Assembly: GCA_022647765.1 (NCBI GenBank)
Contig: JALCLH010000013.1
Span: 34,715-98,714, forward strand
Reading direction: 5' to 3'
DNA from: Acidipropionibacterium sp.
GTDB taxonomy: Bacteria; Actinomycetota; Actinomycetes; Propionibacteriales; Propionibacteriaceae
DNA: 64,000 nucleotides
The position numbers were made by a program, and so were the translations under genes. The notes under the pieces are model-generated. The model had not been told where the DNA came from and made no database searches. It saw nothing but the letters and a program-made list of their open reading frames with translations. Numbering within the stretch: the stretch's first letter is position 1; each line of letters begins with the position of its first letter. This document shows, in pieces, positions 9,655 to 17,626 of this stretch.

Positions 9655-10655
9655 GTTGTCCCCGCGCGGGCGGGGGTAATCCGCGGCCATCCCCGGACCA
9701 TCAATTCTGGGTGAGGTTGTCCCCGCGCGGGCGGGGGTAATCCGTCGGTCCAGGTGACGCCGGGGACCTGGACGAGGTTGTCCCCGCGCGGGCGGGGGTA
9801 ATCCGCTCCACAATGACACGAACGCTGTCGTCAACGAGTCGTCCCCGCGCAAGCGGGGGTAATCCGGTCACATGGGATGCTTTCGGCAGCGGGATGGGGT
9901 CGTCCCCGCGCAAGCGGGGGTAATCCGCAGGTCCAGTCGTCTGCCGTCTACGACATCAAGTCGTCCCCGCGCAAGCGGGGGTAATCCGAAAACCGACATC
10001 GTCTGTGACTCGCTGCCCCTGTCGTCCCCGCGCAAGCGGGGGTAATCCGGGCTTTGCCAGTGCCGGTAGGAAGATCGGCACGTCGTCCCCGCGCAAGCGG
10101 GGGTAATCCGGGGGTACGTCTGGCGTACCCCCTCGTCTAGACGTCGTCCCCGCGCAAGCGGGGGTAATCCGATCTGTGTCACACCGGCGGAGATCACATC
10201 GCCGTCGTCCCCGCGCAAGCGGGGGTAATCCGGGCAGCACGTCGGGGTTGGTGGCGTGCACGCTGTCGTCCCCGCGCAAGCGGGGGTAATCCGCGGCACA
10301 CCAAATGAGGATTTCCACCCGGACGGTCGTCCCCGCGCAAGCGGGGGTAATCCGTACACGGAGCTTCAGGATCTCATCTCCAAGGGGTCGTCCCCGAGCA
10401 AGCGGGGGTAATCCGGCCGGGAGAAGGAGTCCTCCCGCTTGAAGTAGGTCGTCCCCGCGCAAGCGGGGGTAATCCGCGTGTACAGCCCCAGCATGTACTC
10501 GACTCCTCGGTCGTCCCCGCGCAAGCGGGGGTAATCCGCCAACGATCCTCATCAGACTTACCCCCACCAAGTCGTCCCCGCGCAAGCGGGGGTAATCCGC
10601 GTCGCACCGCAGAACGGGCATGGCGGCCCATGTCGTCCCCGCGCAAGCGGGGGTA
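9655..10655 (+). CRISPR. CRISPR array, segment 2: 16 full repeats and the 5' part of a split one
   Basis: The array resumes after the IS3 element. Repeats at 9655, 9716 and 9777 are the GCGG-loop version. From 9838 on, all repeats begin GTCGTCCCCGCGC with loop GCAA. Starts continue every 61 bp to 10571, with one 33-bp spacer after 10448. The repeat at 10387 has a C to A change in the stem (CCCCGAGC). The repeat at 10632 is cut after its TA at 10654-10655 by the next insertion sequence. Sixteen spacers. Confidence 0.97.
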
Positions 10656-11822
10656 TGGCTGCGATTAATCAAAACCGGACAGGCCAAGATTCCTGAAAAG
10701 AATTCTTCAAAACGGTAGACAACACGAAACATTCCCAAGTATCATTGTTCCATGGTTGAAGTCACCGACGAAGAACGAACCATCCTCATGAGATGGAAGA
10801 AACGATCCGACACCCTCATCCTCCCCCGGATTAAATCCGAAGCGGTTCTCTATATATCCGAGGGAGTAGACATCGCAATCGTCGCGAAACTCACCGGCCG
10901 GTCCGTCAAGACCGTCAAAGGATGGATCGCCGACTGGTCCCGAACACGGCTCCAATCAGTGGTCACCGGGCACGCCGAGAATGAGAACGCGGCCAAACTC
11001 ACTCTTGCCCAGAAGAAGGAGGTCGCCGACATGCTGAAACGACCACCCTCCGAATCCGGCATCACCGCCAACTTCTGGGACATCCCCGCCCTCCACGACG
11101 TCGTTGAAGCCAAATTCCGCGTCACCTACGAATCGGATGCCACCTACCGGATGCTGATGCACTTCGCCGGCATGAGCTTCAAGCTCCCCGACGCGTACGA
11201 CAAGCGTCGTGACGAGGCCGCCATCACCGCACGCATGGCCAAGATCCGCACCCAGGTCGCCAAGCTGCTGACCGACGGCTACGAGGTCTACACCCTCGAC
11301 GAGGTCAGGGTCGAGCACGAGTCCGAGACCCGCCGGATATGGCTTCCCCGCGGGGAACGCACCAAACTCTACGTCGACCGGAAGAGAGCGGCGCAGTCAT
11401 TCTTCGGGGCACTCAGTCTCACCACCAAGAGAATGAAGATCTACCCCATCGACGGCAAACAGAACGCCGAGGCCATCATCCTCGCCATGACCCGGCTGCA
11501 ACGTGAGACCACCACGGACAAGATCGCTGTCGTCCTCGACAATGCGGGGTTCCATCATGCCAAGAAACTGACCGACCTTTACGAGACCGGGGAATCCTTG
11601 GACCGGATCACTCCGATCTACTTGCCCCCGTACGCTCCAGATCACAATCCCACTGAGCATGTGTGGAACGCGGCCAAGGGCGAGATTGCGAACCTTCAAC
11701 GTGACACGTCGGAGCAGACCTTCAACGCGTTCATCCATTACGTGGAGGGGCGACCGTTCGATTATGACTTCGAACACCTACCGATACCAAGACCCGAAGC
11801 CGATTTTGTTTAATTGCGGCCA
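10656..11822 (+). mobile_element. IS630-family insertion sequence inserted at a TA within a CRISPR repeat
   Basis: The 1167-bp element has imperfect terminal inverted repeats: TGGCTGCGATTAATCAAAAC at the left and TGGCCGCAATTAAACAAAAT read inward from the right. It is flanked by TA at 10654-10655 and 11823-11824, the target duplication expected for IS630/Tc1-type elements. Removing the element and one TA restores a perfect repeat. It holds one intact transposase gene. Confidence 0.95.
10752..11813 (+). CDS. IS630-family transposase
   Basis: The 353-residue product has an N-terminal helix-turn-helix (VAKLTGRSVKTVKGWIADW, residues 43-61) and a C-terminal DDE domain: D in YTLDEVRVEHE, D in AVVLDNAGFHHAK and E in LPPYAPDHNPTEHVWN. 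The start ATG 10752 lies about 95 bp inside the left end, and the stop lies next to the right inverted repeat. No frameshift, so the element may still be active. Confidence 0.95.
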   Translation: MVEVTDEERTILMRWKKRSDTLILPRIKSEAVLYISEGVDIAIVAKLTGRSVKTVKGWIADWSRTRLQSVVTGHAENENAAKLTLAQKKEVADMLKRPPSESGITANFWDIPALHDVVEAKFRVTYESDATYRMLMHFAGMSFKLPDAYDKRRDEAAITARMAKIRTQVAKLLTDGYEVYTLDEVRVEHESETRRIWLPRGERTKLYVDRKRAAQSFFGALSLTTKRMKIYPIDGKQNAEAIILAMTRLQRETTTDKIAVVLDNAGFHHAKKLTDLYETGESLDRITPIYLPPYAPDHNPTEHVWNAAKGEIANLQRDTSEQTFNAFIHYVEGRPFDYDFEHLPIPRPEADFV

Positions 11823-13111
11823 TAATCCGTTCACGAGGGGCGCTATCTCTGTCTATTGCGAGTCGTCCCCGCGCAAGCGGGGGTAATCCGGGGTATGGCA
11901 ATTTCTTTCTATAATTCACTTGGTCGTCCCCGCGCAAGCGGGGGTAATCCGGCCACGAAACCGGACCCGGCAAACAACCTGCCGTCGTCCCCGCGCAAGC
12001 GGGGGTAATCCGTCGGCCCACGTGACACCGGGCACCTGCACGAGGTCGTCCCCGCGCAAGCGGGGGTAATCCGGCCATCCAGACGGTTCAGGGGTTCTTC
12101 GGAACGTCGTCCCCGCGCAAGCGGGGGTAATCCGTCAGGGTACTCGCGCTCATTCTCGAAGAACGAGTCGTCCCCGCGCAAGCGGGGGTAATCCGAACTT
12201 CCATCCAGTGATCGGTGGCAGGTTGTTGTCGTCCCCGCGCAAGCGGGGGTAATCCGGGCCTTGACGTTGTCGCCGCCGGCTACCTCAGGTCGTCCCCGCG
12301 CAAGCGGGGGTAATCCGCCTACCGGGGTGCAGTCGGGTGCGGCTACAGCGTCGTCCCCGCGCAAGCGGGGGTAATCCGGTTCAGGATGTCCCACAGGTCC
12401 TGTCCGCCGAGTCGTCCCCGCGCAAGCGGGGGTAATCCGCCCTCGGGGACCGTGGTGACCTCGTCGCCGTAGTCGTCCCCGCGCAAGCGGGGGTAATCCG
12501 ATCTCCGACAGGTGCACCGAACTCATCGGCGAGTCGTCCCCGCGCAAGCGGGGGTAATCCGGTCAGCCCTGCCTCTGCGACGATCTTCGTGACGTCGTCC
12601 CCGCGCAAGCGGGGGTAATCCGCTCAACATGGCGACAGCACGGGACAGCATGAAGTCGTCCCCGCGCAAGCGGGGGTAATCCTGTAGAGCTGCGCGAGTT
12701 CCCGGGCCGGCCGTGGTCGTCCCCGCGCAAGCGGGGGTAATCCGGGCATGGACAGGTGGACGGCGATCATGGGACGGTCGTCCCCGCGCAAGCGGGGGTA
12801 ATCCGGTCACCGGCCTGCCGGCACCCGTGCTGTACCGCGTCGTCCCCGCGCAAGCGGGGGTAATCCGTACGCCTGCCGGTAGTTGGGCTCGCTCTCCATG
12901 TCGTCCCCGCGCAAGCGGGGGTAATCCGCACTCCGACGGATGGAGTGTCCACTCGTCGGTGTCGTCCCCGCGCAAGCGGGGGTAATCCTCGGTGGCGCCG
13001 ACCAGGGTCCCGGAGATGGTGGTCGTCCCCGCGCAAGCGAGGGTAATCCGCAGCCGAGAAGGCCATGAACGAGAAGGAGGACGTCGTCCCCGCGCAGGTG
13101 GGGGTAATCCG
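11823..13111 (+). CRISPR. CRISPR array, segment 3: 3' part of the split repeat and 21 full repeats
   Basis: TAATCCG at 11823-11829 completes the repeat split by the IS630 element. A normal 32-bp spacer (11830-11861) follows, then repeats at 11862, 11923, 11984 and so on to 13083. All but the last are the GTCGTCC, GCAA-loop version. Repeats at 12655 and 12961 end in T instead of G. The two final repeats are degenerate: GCGAGGG in the 3' stem at 13022 and GCAGGTGGGGG at 13083. Decay at this end marks it as the old, leader-distal side. Confidence 0.97.
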
Positions 13112-13143
13112 GCGTCCTCGATAACCCGCTCGGGCTCCTGGAG

Positions 13144-13172
13144 GTTGTCCTCGAGGACCGTTTCGCCGGGTT
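13144..13172 (+). repeat. Decayed terminal CRISPR repeat
   Basis: Exactly 32 bp after the last clear repeat, at the 61-bp phase, the sequence reads GTTGTCC followed by TCGAGGACC. The first seven bases match the repeat; the rest do not. The phase suggests an ancestral end repeat merged with the ribokinase fragment, though seven matching bases could be chance. Confidence 0.4.
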
Positions 13173-13242
13173 GTGGGTGGCGGCGGACGGTGATCCGCAG
13201 GTCCGCATTTACCGAGCCGATGGCCACGAGCGGAGTGCTCAT
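13153..13242 (-). pseudogene. 5' fragment of a ribokinase-like (PfkB) gene at the array end
   Basis: Read on the minus strand from ATG 13242, the first 30 codons give MSTPLVAIGSVNADLRITV and then RRHPQPGETVL. This is the classic ribokinase/PfkB N-terminus (GSxNxDL, then PxPGET). A good ribosome site, GGAAGGA, precedes it. The similarity stops at GETVL; beyond it the open frame only runs through CRISPR repeats. The rest of the kinase is missing, so the array, or an event bringing it here, cut the gene. Confidence 0.72.
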
Positions 13243-13351
13243 TGGTGGTCCTTCCGAGTGGGGCTATTGACGTGCGAGGTTAACTGCTGTGAACTGTAGA
13301 GGACTTTCGGGACTACAAAGATCCTCAGGGTCAGGATCAGGAGTAGTGGGC

Positions 13352-13831
13352 ATGCGCATGTACGACCTCACCTTCGTCATCGAGCCTATCGATGACGCAG
13401 CCATTGACCGCCTGGCCGCCGAAGGCATTGACTGGTCACAGATGGGCCGTCTTCAGTTCGCCCATGTTGACGAGACGGGCGAGAGTCTCATGGGGTCTGT
13501 CCAATCGGCCGTCAACTGCCTCTGGTCGCTGGGCGTGCGGCCGACGCGGCTTCGACTCGATCTGGTCTCCAGCTCGGAGATCGCATCTCGAACCGGTGTC
13601 TCGAGACCAGCAGTCACGAAGTGGACCAGGCAGATCGAAGGAGACCCTCCCTTCCCGGTCGAGTTCGACTGGTCGACGACGGGGCCGGTGTGGGTGTGGG
13701 CCGACGTGAACGGTTGGCTTCAGCAGACTGAGAGGGCCGGTAATGACGAGGGGTATTCGCCGAGTCTCGCGGAGGTCGAGCAGGCCGACCGATGGATCGC
13801 AGACCATGCTGGCCAGTTCGCCACTGCCTAA
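13352..13831 (+). CDS. Uncharacterised protein with a helix-turn-helix motif
   Basis: This 159-residue protein is not one I can name. ATG 13352 is chosen because CAGGAG lies eight bases upstream. The N-terminal half (YDLTFVIEPIDDAAIDRLAAEGID) looks like a small alpha/beta domain. Residues 72-92 (EIASRTGVSRPAVTKWTRQI) form a clear helix-turn-helix, followed by a tryptophan-rich patch (WSTTGPVWVWADVNGWL). It is divergent from the ribokinase fragment, next to the CRISPR array, so it could be a DNA-binding regulator. Nothing shows a link to CRISPR. Confidence 0.75.
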   Translation: MRMYDLTFVIEPIDDAAIDRLAAEGIDWSQMGRLQFAHVDETGESLMGSVQSAVNCLWSLGVRPTRLRLDLVSSSEIASRTGVSRPAVTKWTRQIEGDPPFPVEFDWSTTGPVWVWADVNGWLQQTERAGNDEGYSPSLAEVEQADRWIADHAGQFATA

Positions 13832-13925
13832 CAGGCATCTCCGGTCTTCCGGTTTCGCTTGATCGCTCCGATGGCAGCGGAAACTGGGGAGAGGCTGCCT
13901 CGAGGCGAGACAGCGATGGAGCACA

Positions 13926-15248
13926 ATGTCACTACATATGTCTGTTTCATCCCCACGCCACCCCCACCCCACTCCCAGCCCCGACCCACACACCGCCCAC
14001 ACGGCCTGGCAGGCCGCGGTCCCCGCCATCTCCTTCTTGCTCTTTGTCTCCCTGCTGCGGTCCCCGATCACCGCCATCCCGCCGCTGCTGGGTCGGATAT
14101 CCGCCGACCTGGGCATGAACTCCGTCGAGATGGGTGCCCTCACGTCGGTGCCGGTTCTCTGCTTCGGCGTCCTGACACCGGTCGCCTCGGTGGTGATGCG
14201 GCGTCTCGACCTCAACTCCTCCGCCCTGTGGACCCTGGCCATCATCATGGCCGGTGCCATCGTCCGCTCCACCGGAACCATCTGGGCCGCATTCCTCGGC
14301 ACCGCCGTCATCGCCGCCGGTATGACGATGGGAAACCTCATCGCGCCGATGGTCATCGCGCGGAACTTCAGGAAGCGCACGGCGCTGATGACCGGCGCCT
14401 ACTCGGCCTCCATCAACATCGCGGTCACCCTGTCCACCGCCCTGGCCATGCCGCTGGCCCTGCTCATCGGCTGGCAGGGCTCGGCCGCCGCCTGGGCGAT
14501 CATCCCCGGCATGATCGTCGGCATCGTCTGGTGGCGGGTCTTCCCTCCCCACGACGGACGCGGACAGAGGCAGGACGCCGTCACCTCGGCTCCCACCGCT
14601 GCCCCCAAATTGACCACAATCTCCGAGCCTGCTGAACCAAGCATCGGAAATCCGCAGCCACGAGCGAGGATCGCCGCCTGGCCCCTGGCCTGGATCATGG
14701 CCACCGCCTTCGCCGGCCACAACTTCGCCTACTACTCGACGGTCGGCTGGCTGCCCACCGCACTGCACGACGTCGCCGGAATGGGGGAGTCCGGCGCCGG
14801 CGTCGCCTCCAGCGTCTTCCAGATCACCGCCGTCCTCGGCCCGATGCTGGTCCCGCTCCTGATGAGCCGGTTCCAATGGCCGATGCTGCGGATCATGATC
14901 GTCATCTGCGCCTCCTGGCTGACGCTGCCATTCGGCATGCTGGCCGCCCCGAACCTGTGGTTCGTCTGGTGCGTCTTCGGCGGCATGGCCCAGGGCGCCT
15001 TCTTCAGCGCCCTGTTCACCGTCGTCATCCAGCGCACCCGCACCCCAGACGAGAGCCGCCGGCTCACCGCCCTCATCCAGACCACCGGATACATCGTCGC
15101 CGCGACCGGCCCGGTCCTCGTCGGCCATGTGCATGACGCGGTCGGCGGCTGGACGCTGCCCTTCGCGATCATCGGTGTCGGCACGATCGTCATGACAGTG
15201 TGCGGGATCATCGCAGTCAGCGACACCTCGACGCCGCCCGAGAAGTAA
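13926..15248 (+). CDS. MFS transporter, CynX/NimT type
   Basis: The 440-residue membrane protein has about twelve hydrophobic segments and the major-facilitator pattern of the CynX/NimT (cyanate or nitroimidazole-associated) branch, for example SLLRSPITAIPPLLGRISADLG near residue 43 and APMVIARNFRKRTALMTGAY around residue 140. A proline- and histidine-rich tail of about 25 residues precedes the first helix. Substrate cannot be told from sequence. ATG 13926 is used; ATG 13938 is also possible. The Fur gene follows 58 bases later on the same strand. Confidence 0.85.
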   Translation: MSLHMSVSSPRHPHPTPSPDPHTAHTAWQAAVPAISFLLFVSLLRSPITAIPPLLGRISADLGMNSVEMGALTSVPVLCFGVLTPVASVVMRRLDLNSSALWTLAIIMAGAIVRSTGTIWAAFLGTAVIAAGMTMGNLIAPMVIARNFRKRTALMTGAYSASINIAVTLSTALAMPLALLIGWQGSAAAWAIIPGMIVGIVWWRVFPPHDGRGQRQDAVTSAPTAAPKLTTISEPAEPSIGNPQPRARIAAWPLAWIMATAFAGHNFAYYSTVGWLPTALHDVAGMGESGAGVASSVFQITAVLGPMLVPLLMSRFQWPMLRIMIVICASWLTLPFGMLAAPNLWFVWCVFGGMAQGAFFSALFTVVIQRTRTPDESRRLTALIQTTGYIVAATGPVLVGHVHDAVGGWTLPFAIIGVGTIVMTVCGIIAVSDTSTPPEK

Positions 15249-15306
15249 GCAGCGTCACACCCACATCTACATTTGATTGACACAAAACAGCGCTACGGTC
15301 GCACAC

Positions 15307-15837
15307 ATGACCGAGACCGCCGCACCCTCAACTCGCACACCGCGCACCGCACCGCCGGAAATCGACTGGCAGCAGGAGCTGACTGACGCCGGGCTGAGGA
15401 TCACCTCGGGCCGCGTCGCCACCCTGGCCTTCCTCCAGGACCATCCCCACAGCACCGTCGCCGAGATCCTGGGCGCCCTGCGCAAACGGCATCCGAGCCT
15501 GTCCACCCAGTCGATCGGCAATATCGTCCGCGACCTCTCCCGCTATGGACTGGTCCGCCGGATCGACCTGCCCGACTCCGGTGCGGCCCGCTTCGAGACT
15601 CGCGTCGGTGACAACCACCACCACGTTCAGTGCGTCATCTGCGGACGCATCGCCGACGTCGACTGCGTCGTCGGTGAGGCCCCCTGCCTCACCCCGTCCC
15701 AGACCCACGGCATGCGGATCCTCGAGGCCGACGTCACCTTCCGCGGCGTCTGCGCCGAGTGCGAGAGTCAGAATCCCGACTTCCCGATGCTGCGACACCA
15801 CGCCGCCAGCCGCCCCTCACCTCGTGCCGGCTGGTGA
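15307..15837 (+). CDS. Fur-family metal or peroxide-responsive repressor
   Basis: The 176-residue Fur/Zur/PerR-type repressor starts at ATG 15307. An upstream in-frame TTG at 15277 is less likely. The winged helix lies near residues 25-85 (GLRITSGRVATLAFLQ, STQSIGNIVRDL). Metal site and zinc hook are visible as HHHVQCVICGRIADVDC and GVCAECES. Whether it senses iron, zinc or peroxide cannot be decided. It may regulate the transporter just upstream. Confidence 0.88.
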   Translation: MTETAAPSTRTPRTAPPEIDWQQELTDAGLRITSGRVATLAFLQDHPHSTVAEILGALRKRHPSLSTQSIGNIVRDLSRYGLVRRIDLPDSGAARFETRVGDNHHHVQCVICGRIADVDCVVGEAPCLTPSQTHGMRILEADVTFRGVCAECESQNPDFPMLRHHAASRPSPRAGW

Positions 15838-15889
15838 GCGCCACCCGCGTAACGCCGAATGAACGGCGTCGTCCAGACGACCCCCGGAC

Positions 15890-16120
15890 CTACTTCTTCG
15901 GATGCCACCGGTCGTCGTCGCCCTTGGCGTACTTCTCCTTGACCGCGGCCCAGGCGACCTTGTGCGCGGTCTGCTCGCGGGACTCGTCGCCGCGCCGGTC
16001 CTTGGGACTGCGGTACTGGTCGAAGGCGCTGTTGAACGCCGCCTGATAGATGTCCTGGGCATGCTTCGGCAGGACGTGCTGCACGGACTCCGGAAGCTCG
16101 TCGATGTTGTCGTACGGCAT
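15890..16120 (-). CDS. chaB: ChaB family protein
   Basis: This 76-residue protein matches the ChaB family along its whole length: MPYDNIDELPESVQHVLPKH, then AQDIYQAAFNSAFDQY, and the C-terminal TAHKVAWAAVKEKY. ChaB was named as a cation-transport regulator in E. coli, but its biochemical role is unclear. It is on the minus strand between Fur and a peptidase, with GGAAGGAG before the start. Confidence 0.93.
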   Translation of the reverse strand: MPYDNIDELPESVQHVLPKHAQDIYQAAFNSAFDQYRSPKDRRGDESREQTAHKVAWAAVKEKYAKGDDDRWHPKK

Positions 16121-16286
16121 GGTCGCGCTCCTTCCTCATGAGGTTCCTGTTCCGGAACACGCTACCTTTGCGCGAGCGCTGCACAAGGGGTCTGTCGGCC
16201 TATCGGCGGCCCGCTATCGGCATCGCGCGAGACTCCCAGCCGGGGACGCCGCGAAAACTGTCGGTGCCGGGAAATATCCTGAGACC

Positions 16287-17591
16287 ATGACCTCCCGCTC
16301 CACGTCCCGATCTATCCCGCGCTCCCGCCCCGCCACCCCCGCCGAGGACTGGCAGCAGGCCATCCCCGGCCTGCTCACCCGCGACATCCGGATCACCGAG
16401 CCGCTGGACCACGCCAAGCCGGCCGATCCGCGCACCATCGAGGTCTACGCGCGGATCGTCGCCACCCCGGACGGCGTCGACCGCCCCTATCTCGTCTTCC
16501 TGCAGGGCGGCCCCGGCTGCGAGTCCCCGCGTCCCACCCTGTCGGACCCGGGATTCCCGGGCTGGCTGCGTCGCGCCCTCGACGACTATCAGCTGGTCCT
16601 GCTCGACCAGCGCGGCACCGGCGCCTCCTCCCCGGTCTCCGAACCGGTCGGCTCCCCGGAGGATCAGGCCGAATACCTCACCCATCTGCGCGCCGATGAG
16701 ATCGTCGAGGACTGCGAGGACATCCGGCGTCACCTCGGCGTCCAGAAGTGGGCCGCGCTGGGCCAGTCCTTCGGCGGGTTCACCCTGCTGCGCTACCTGT
16801 CGGTCCACCCCGAGTCGCTGGACGCCGGCTACTTCACCGGCGGCCTCTCAGCGGTGGGACGCCATGCCGACGAGGTCTACTCGGCCACCTACGCCGTGAT
16901 GGCGCGCAAGTCCGAGGAGTACTACGCGCGCTTCTCGGGCGACCGGGACCGGATCCGCGAGCTGCTCGATCTGGCCGCCGACGGCGGCGTACGCACCCCC
17001 TCGGGGGACGGCGTCTCGCCCTCGCGGCTGCGCTCACTGGGCCATCTGCTGGGAGCCTCCGGCGGCGCCGAGCGGCTGCACTACCTGCTGGAGCGCGATC
17101 CCGGCTCGCGGGGATTCCGCTACGACCTGGCCGAGATGCTGCCCTTCGGCGGCCGGAATCCGCTGTACGCCGTGATCCATGAGTCCTCCTACGCCGACGG
17201 CTGCACCACCGCCTGGTCGGCGTCCCGGACGCTGCCCGAGGCCTTCGCGCAGGACCTGACCCTGCTCACCGGGGAGCACCTGATGCCCGAATGGTTCGAG
17301 GAGGACTCCTCGCTGCGACCGTGGGCGCAGACCGCCGAGATCATCGCGCACCACCCCTGGCCCACCCTTTACGACGCCGACGCGCTGCGTGCCGCACAGG
17401 TGCCCTGCGCCGCGGCGATCTACTTCAATGACGCCTACGTCCCGCTGGAGTTCTCCCTCCAGACGGCCTCCCTGCTGCCGCACATGCATCCCTGGGTGAC
17501 CAGCCAGTATGAGCACAACGGCTCGAACGCCTCGGGCGGCGGCGTGCTGGACCGGCTCATCGGCCTGGCCCGCGGCGACATCGTCCGGTGA
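16287..17591 (+). CDS. Alpha/beta hydrolase, S33 prolyl aminopeptidase type
   Basis: The 434-residue cytoplasmic hydrolase has the S33 family pattern. The oxyanion region is LVFLQGGPGCESPRP near residue 70, followed by VLLDQRGTGASSP, and the nucleophile serine lies in GQSFGGFTLLRY near residue 157. The catalytic His is probably in the C-terminal QYEHNGSNASGGG. This family cleaves N-terminal proline or other residues from peptides. ATG 16287 is the first start after the chaB promoter region. Single-gene unit. Confidence 0.87.
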   Translation: MTSRSTSRSIPRSRPATPAEDWQQAIPGLLTRDIRITEPLDHAKPADPRTIEVYARIVATPDGVDRPYLVFLQGGPGCESPRPTLSDPGFPGWLRRALDDYQLVLLDQRGTGASSPVSEPVGSPEDQAEYLTHLRADEIVEDCEDIRRHLGVQKWAALGQSFGGFTLLRYLSVHPESLDAGYFTGGLSAVGRHADEVYSATYAVMARKSEEYYARFSGDRDRIRELLDLAADGGVRTPSGDGVSPSRLRSLGHLLGASGGAERLHYLLERDPGSRGFRYDLAEMLPFGGRNPLYAVIHESSYADGCTTAWSASRTLPEAFAQDLTLLTGEHLMPEWFEEDSSLRPWAQTAEIIAHHPWPTLYDADALRAAQVPCAAAIYFNDAYVPLEFSLQTASLLPHMHPWVTSQYEHNGSNASGGGVLDRLIGLARGDIVR

Positions 17592-17626
17592 TCTGGCTTG
17601 GGGTGCTGGGATAGAGACGCGCGGAA

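Noticed and set aside
6280..13242. Long minus-strand reading frames with repeated peptides such as ITPACAGTT, DYPRLRGDN, GLPPPARGQ
   Set aside because: They are translations of CRISPR repeats read in three frames; the repeat period explains them fully.
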